Assembly: GCA_034668825.1 (NCBI GenBank)
Contig: JAXDOR010000246.1
Location: forward strand, 1-64,000
DNA from: CANKHA01 sp034668825
GTDB taxonomy: Bacteria; Pseudomonadota; Alphaproteobacteria; Rhizobiales; Xanthobacteraceae
DNA length: 64,000 nt
Direction: 5' to 3'
Notes under the pieces: generated by a model
Database searches by the model: none
The model's input: the letters and a program-made list of their open reading frames with translations, nothing else
Told to the model about the DNA's origin: nothing
Made by a program: the position numbers and the translations under genes
Part shown: positions 62,780-64,000 of the stretch, in pieces
How the letters are laid out: every line of letters begins with the position of its first letter
Position numbering within the stretch: position 1 is the first letter of the stretch

Positions 62780-64000
62780 ATGCCGGACGTGATCCGGGCG
62801 ACGAGCGGGAGTCTCCGTGCTCAGCCGCTGCGAGGTGGATTCCTCGCGGCTATCCCCATAATCGTCGGCTGGGCCGCGCCCGCCCGCGCTGACGAGTTCG
62901 CCGCTTCTTCAGCGCTCGATCTCTACATCGCCGCCTTCGCCAGTCTGGACCGCCATGAGATTGCGGCGCTCGCGTTGACCCTGGGAGTTTTGCTTTTCGC
63001 GGTGGTAACCGCGGTCATTCTCGTGCGCACCCGGGCTCGCGCAACACAGGCCGATATGTCAGCCCGCGACGAAATCCTGGAGTTGAAGGCCGAGGTCGAC
63101 CGCATCAACGTGCTGCTGCTGTCGGAACCGCAAATCATCGTGGCCTGGGCGGCGGCCGACGATGTGCCGGAGATCATCGGCGACACCACCGTGCTGACCC
63201 CGGCTTCCGCGCCGCATCGTGTGCTTGCTTTCGGCACCTGGCTTGAACCGGAGCAGGCCCGCTCTATGGAGCAAGCCGTCGAAGCGTTGCGCGCGCGCGG
63301 CGAAAGCTTCACGACGTCGTTGACGACACTGTCGGGGCACCCGATTGAAGCCGAAGGCCGTGCCATCGGCGGCCGCGCCGTGCTTCGGCTCAAGGATGTT
63401 GACGGCATTAAACGCGATCTCGCCGAGCTGTCGGCGCAGCATCGAAGGCTGATTGGCGAGGTGGAATCGCTCCGAACGCTGATCGAGGCTTTGCCCTCGC
63501 CGATCTGGGTCCGAGACGAGGCGGGACAACTCAGCTTCGTCAACAGCGCCTATGCGCGGGCGGTGGAGGCTCGGAACCCGGTCGACGCCGTTGAGCGCGG
63601 GATCGAGCTACTGAATCAGGTTACGCGCGAGGAACTGAGCCGGTCCTGCGCCGCCAATGAATGTTATACCGGGCGGGTCCGCGCCGTTGTTGCCGGTTCA
63701 AGGCGCGTCTTCGACGTTCGTAACGTGCCGACTGCGCATGGTAGCGCCGGCATCGGCATCGACGCCACCGAAGTGGAATCCATGCGGGCGGAACTCGCGC
63801 GTATGGGCGAGGCTCACCGCCGCACGCTCGACCGGCTAGCGACCGGCGTAGCCGTCTTCGGCGCCAACCAGAAACTCAATTTCTACAATGTTGCTTACCG
63901 CTCGTTATGGAATCTCGACGCCAGCTTCCTCGATCAAGAGCCGAGCGATTCCGCGGTGCTCGACCGGCTTCGCGCCGCGCGCAAACTGCCGGAGCAACAA
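62780..64000 (+). CDS. PAS-type sensor histidine kinase, N-terminal part (cut by window end)
   Basis: An open frame of 407 codons to the edge. It starts with a hydrophobic segment (residues about 18-32, 'GGFLAAIPIIVGWAAPARA'), a second membrane helix (about 55-75, 'ALALTLGVLLFAVVTAVILV') and a coiled coil. At least two PAS-like repeats follow ('EALPSPIWVRDEAGQLSFVN' and 'LATGVAVFGANQKLNFYN'). The histidine-kinase core should lie to the right. Layout resembles the DivL-like PAS kinases of Hyphomicrobiales, but this cannot be confirmed here. First in-frame ATG after a stop near 62723. Confidence 0.75.
   Translation, partial: MPDVIRATSGSLRAQPLRGGFLAAIPIIVGWAAPARADEFAASSALDLYIAAFASLDRHEIAALALTLGVLLFAVVTAVILVRTRARATQADMSARDEILELKAEVDRINVLLLSEPQIIVAWAAADDVPEIIGDTTVLTPASAPHRVLAFGTWLEPEQARSMEQAVEALRARGESFTTSLTTLSGHPIEAEGRAIGGRAVLRLKDVDGIKRDLAELSAQHRRLIGEVESLRTLIEALPSPIWVRDEAGQLSFVNSAYARAVEARNPVDAVERGIELLNQVTREELSRSCAANECYTGRVRAVVAGSRRVFDVRNVPTAHGSAGIGIDATEVESMRAELARMGEAHRRTLDRLATGVAVFGANQKLNFYNVAYRSLWNLDASFLDQEPSDSAVLDRLRAARKLPEQQ

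Noticed and set aside
62568..62892. Small genes between cysK and the sensor kinase
   Set aside because: Frames pass through the palindromic repeat, lack ribosome-binding sites and resemble nothing.

Overview
The window is a GC-rich chromosomal segment from an alphaproteobacterium, most likely a Hyphomicrobiales member of the Bradyrhizobium / Rhodopseudomonas / Xanthobacteraceae type. The evidence is gene content and order: irr divergent from fabA-fabB-fabI, a nifU-tsaB-rimI-fur-plsC-miaB-phoH-ybeY-corC-lnt-xre-metK run, rimP-nusA-ylxR-infB-rbfA-truB-rpsO-pnp, and mutM / ubiE-ubiB-coaBC-dut. Species cannot be named from the sequence alone. Almost everything is core housekeeping; no phage, insertion sequence or CRISPR array was seen.

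Layout. 1-4280 (minus): the N-terminal 1426 codons of a giant repetitive surface protein, probably an autotransporter passenger. 4870-10086 (minus): an IalB-like secreted protein and an RND efflux pair. 10219-13135: aldo/keto reductase, a DUF3311 plus sodium:solute symporter pair, tRNA-Ser(CGA). 13381-14874: rplU, rpmA and a HIT hydrolase. 14907-15185: copy 1 of a structured repeat. 15467-22323: gyrB, small envelope proteins, a PfkB kinase, trpS and a UspA protein. 22462-34304: Fe-S assembly, tRNA modification, metal regulation, phospholipid and lipoprotein maturation, and metK. 34322-45576: a DUF2336 protein and the transcription/translation operon from rimP to pnp. 45577-50155: a possible small protein, a Crp/Fnr regulator, the fabA-fabB-fabI unsaturated fatty acid operon and irr. 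50212-55878: SH3 protein, a 2-hydroxyacid dehydrogenase, acyltransferase, ThiF/MoeB-like enzyme and a degenerate trypsin-fold protein. 55985-56271: copy 2 of the structured repeat, inverted. 56326-62489: a frameshifted secreted protein gene, mutM, ubiE, ubiB fused by deletion to coaBC, dut and cysK. 62780 to the edge: a PAS-type sensor kinase N-terminus.

The most unusual find is a 128-132 nt element present twice, 41 kb apart and inverted. It folds into a 19-bp closing stem plus four hairpins with one unpaired junction base. The copies differ by compensatory base-pair changes and G:U swaps that only fit RNA made from one strand of each copy. Second is an apparent deletion that removes the C-terminus of ubiB and the N-terminal decarboxylase half of coaBC.
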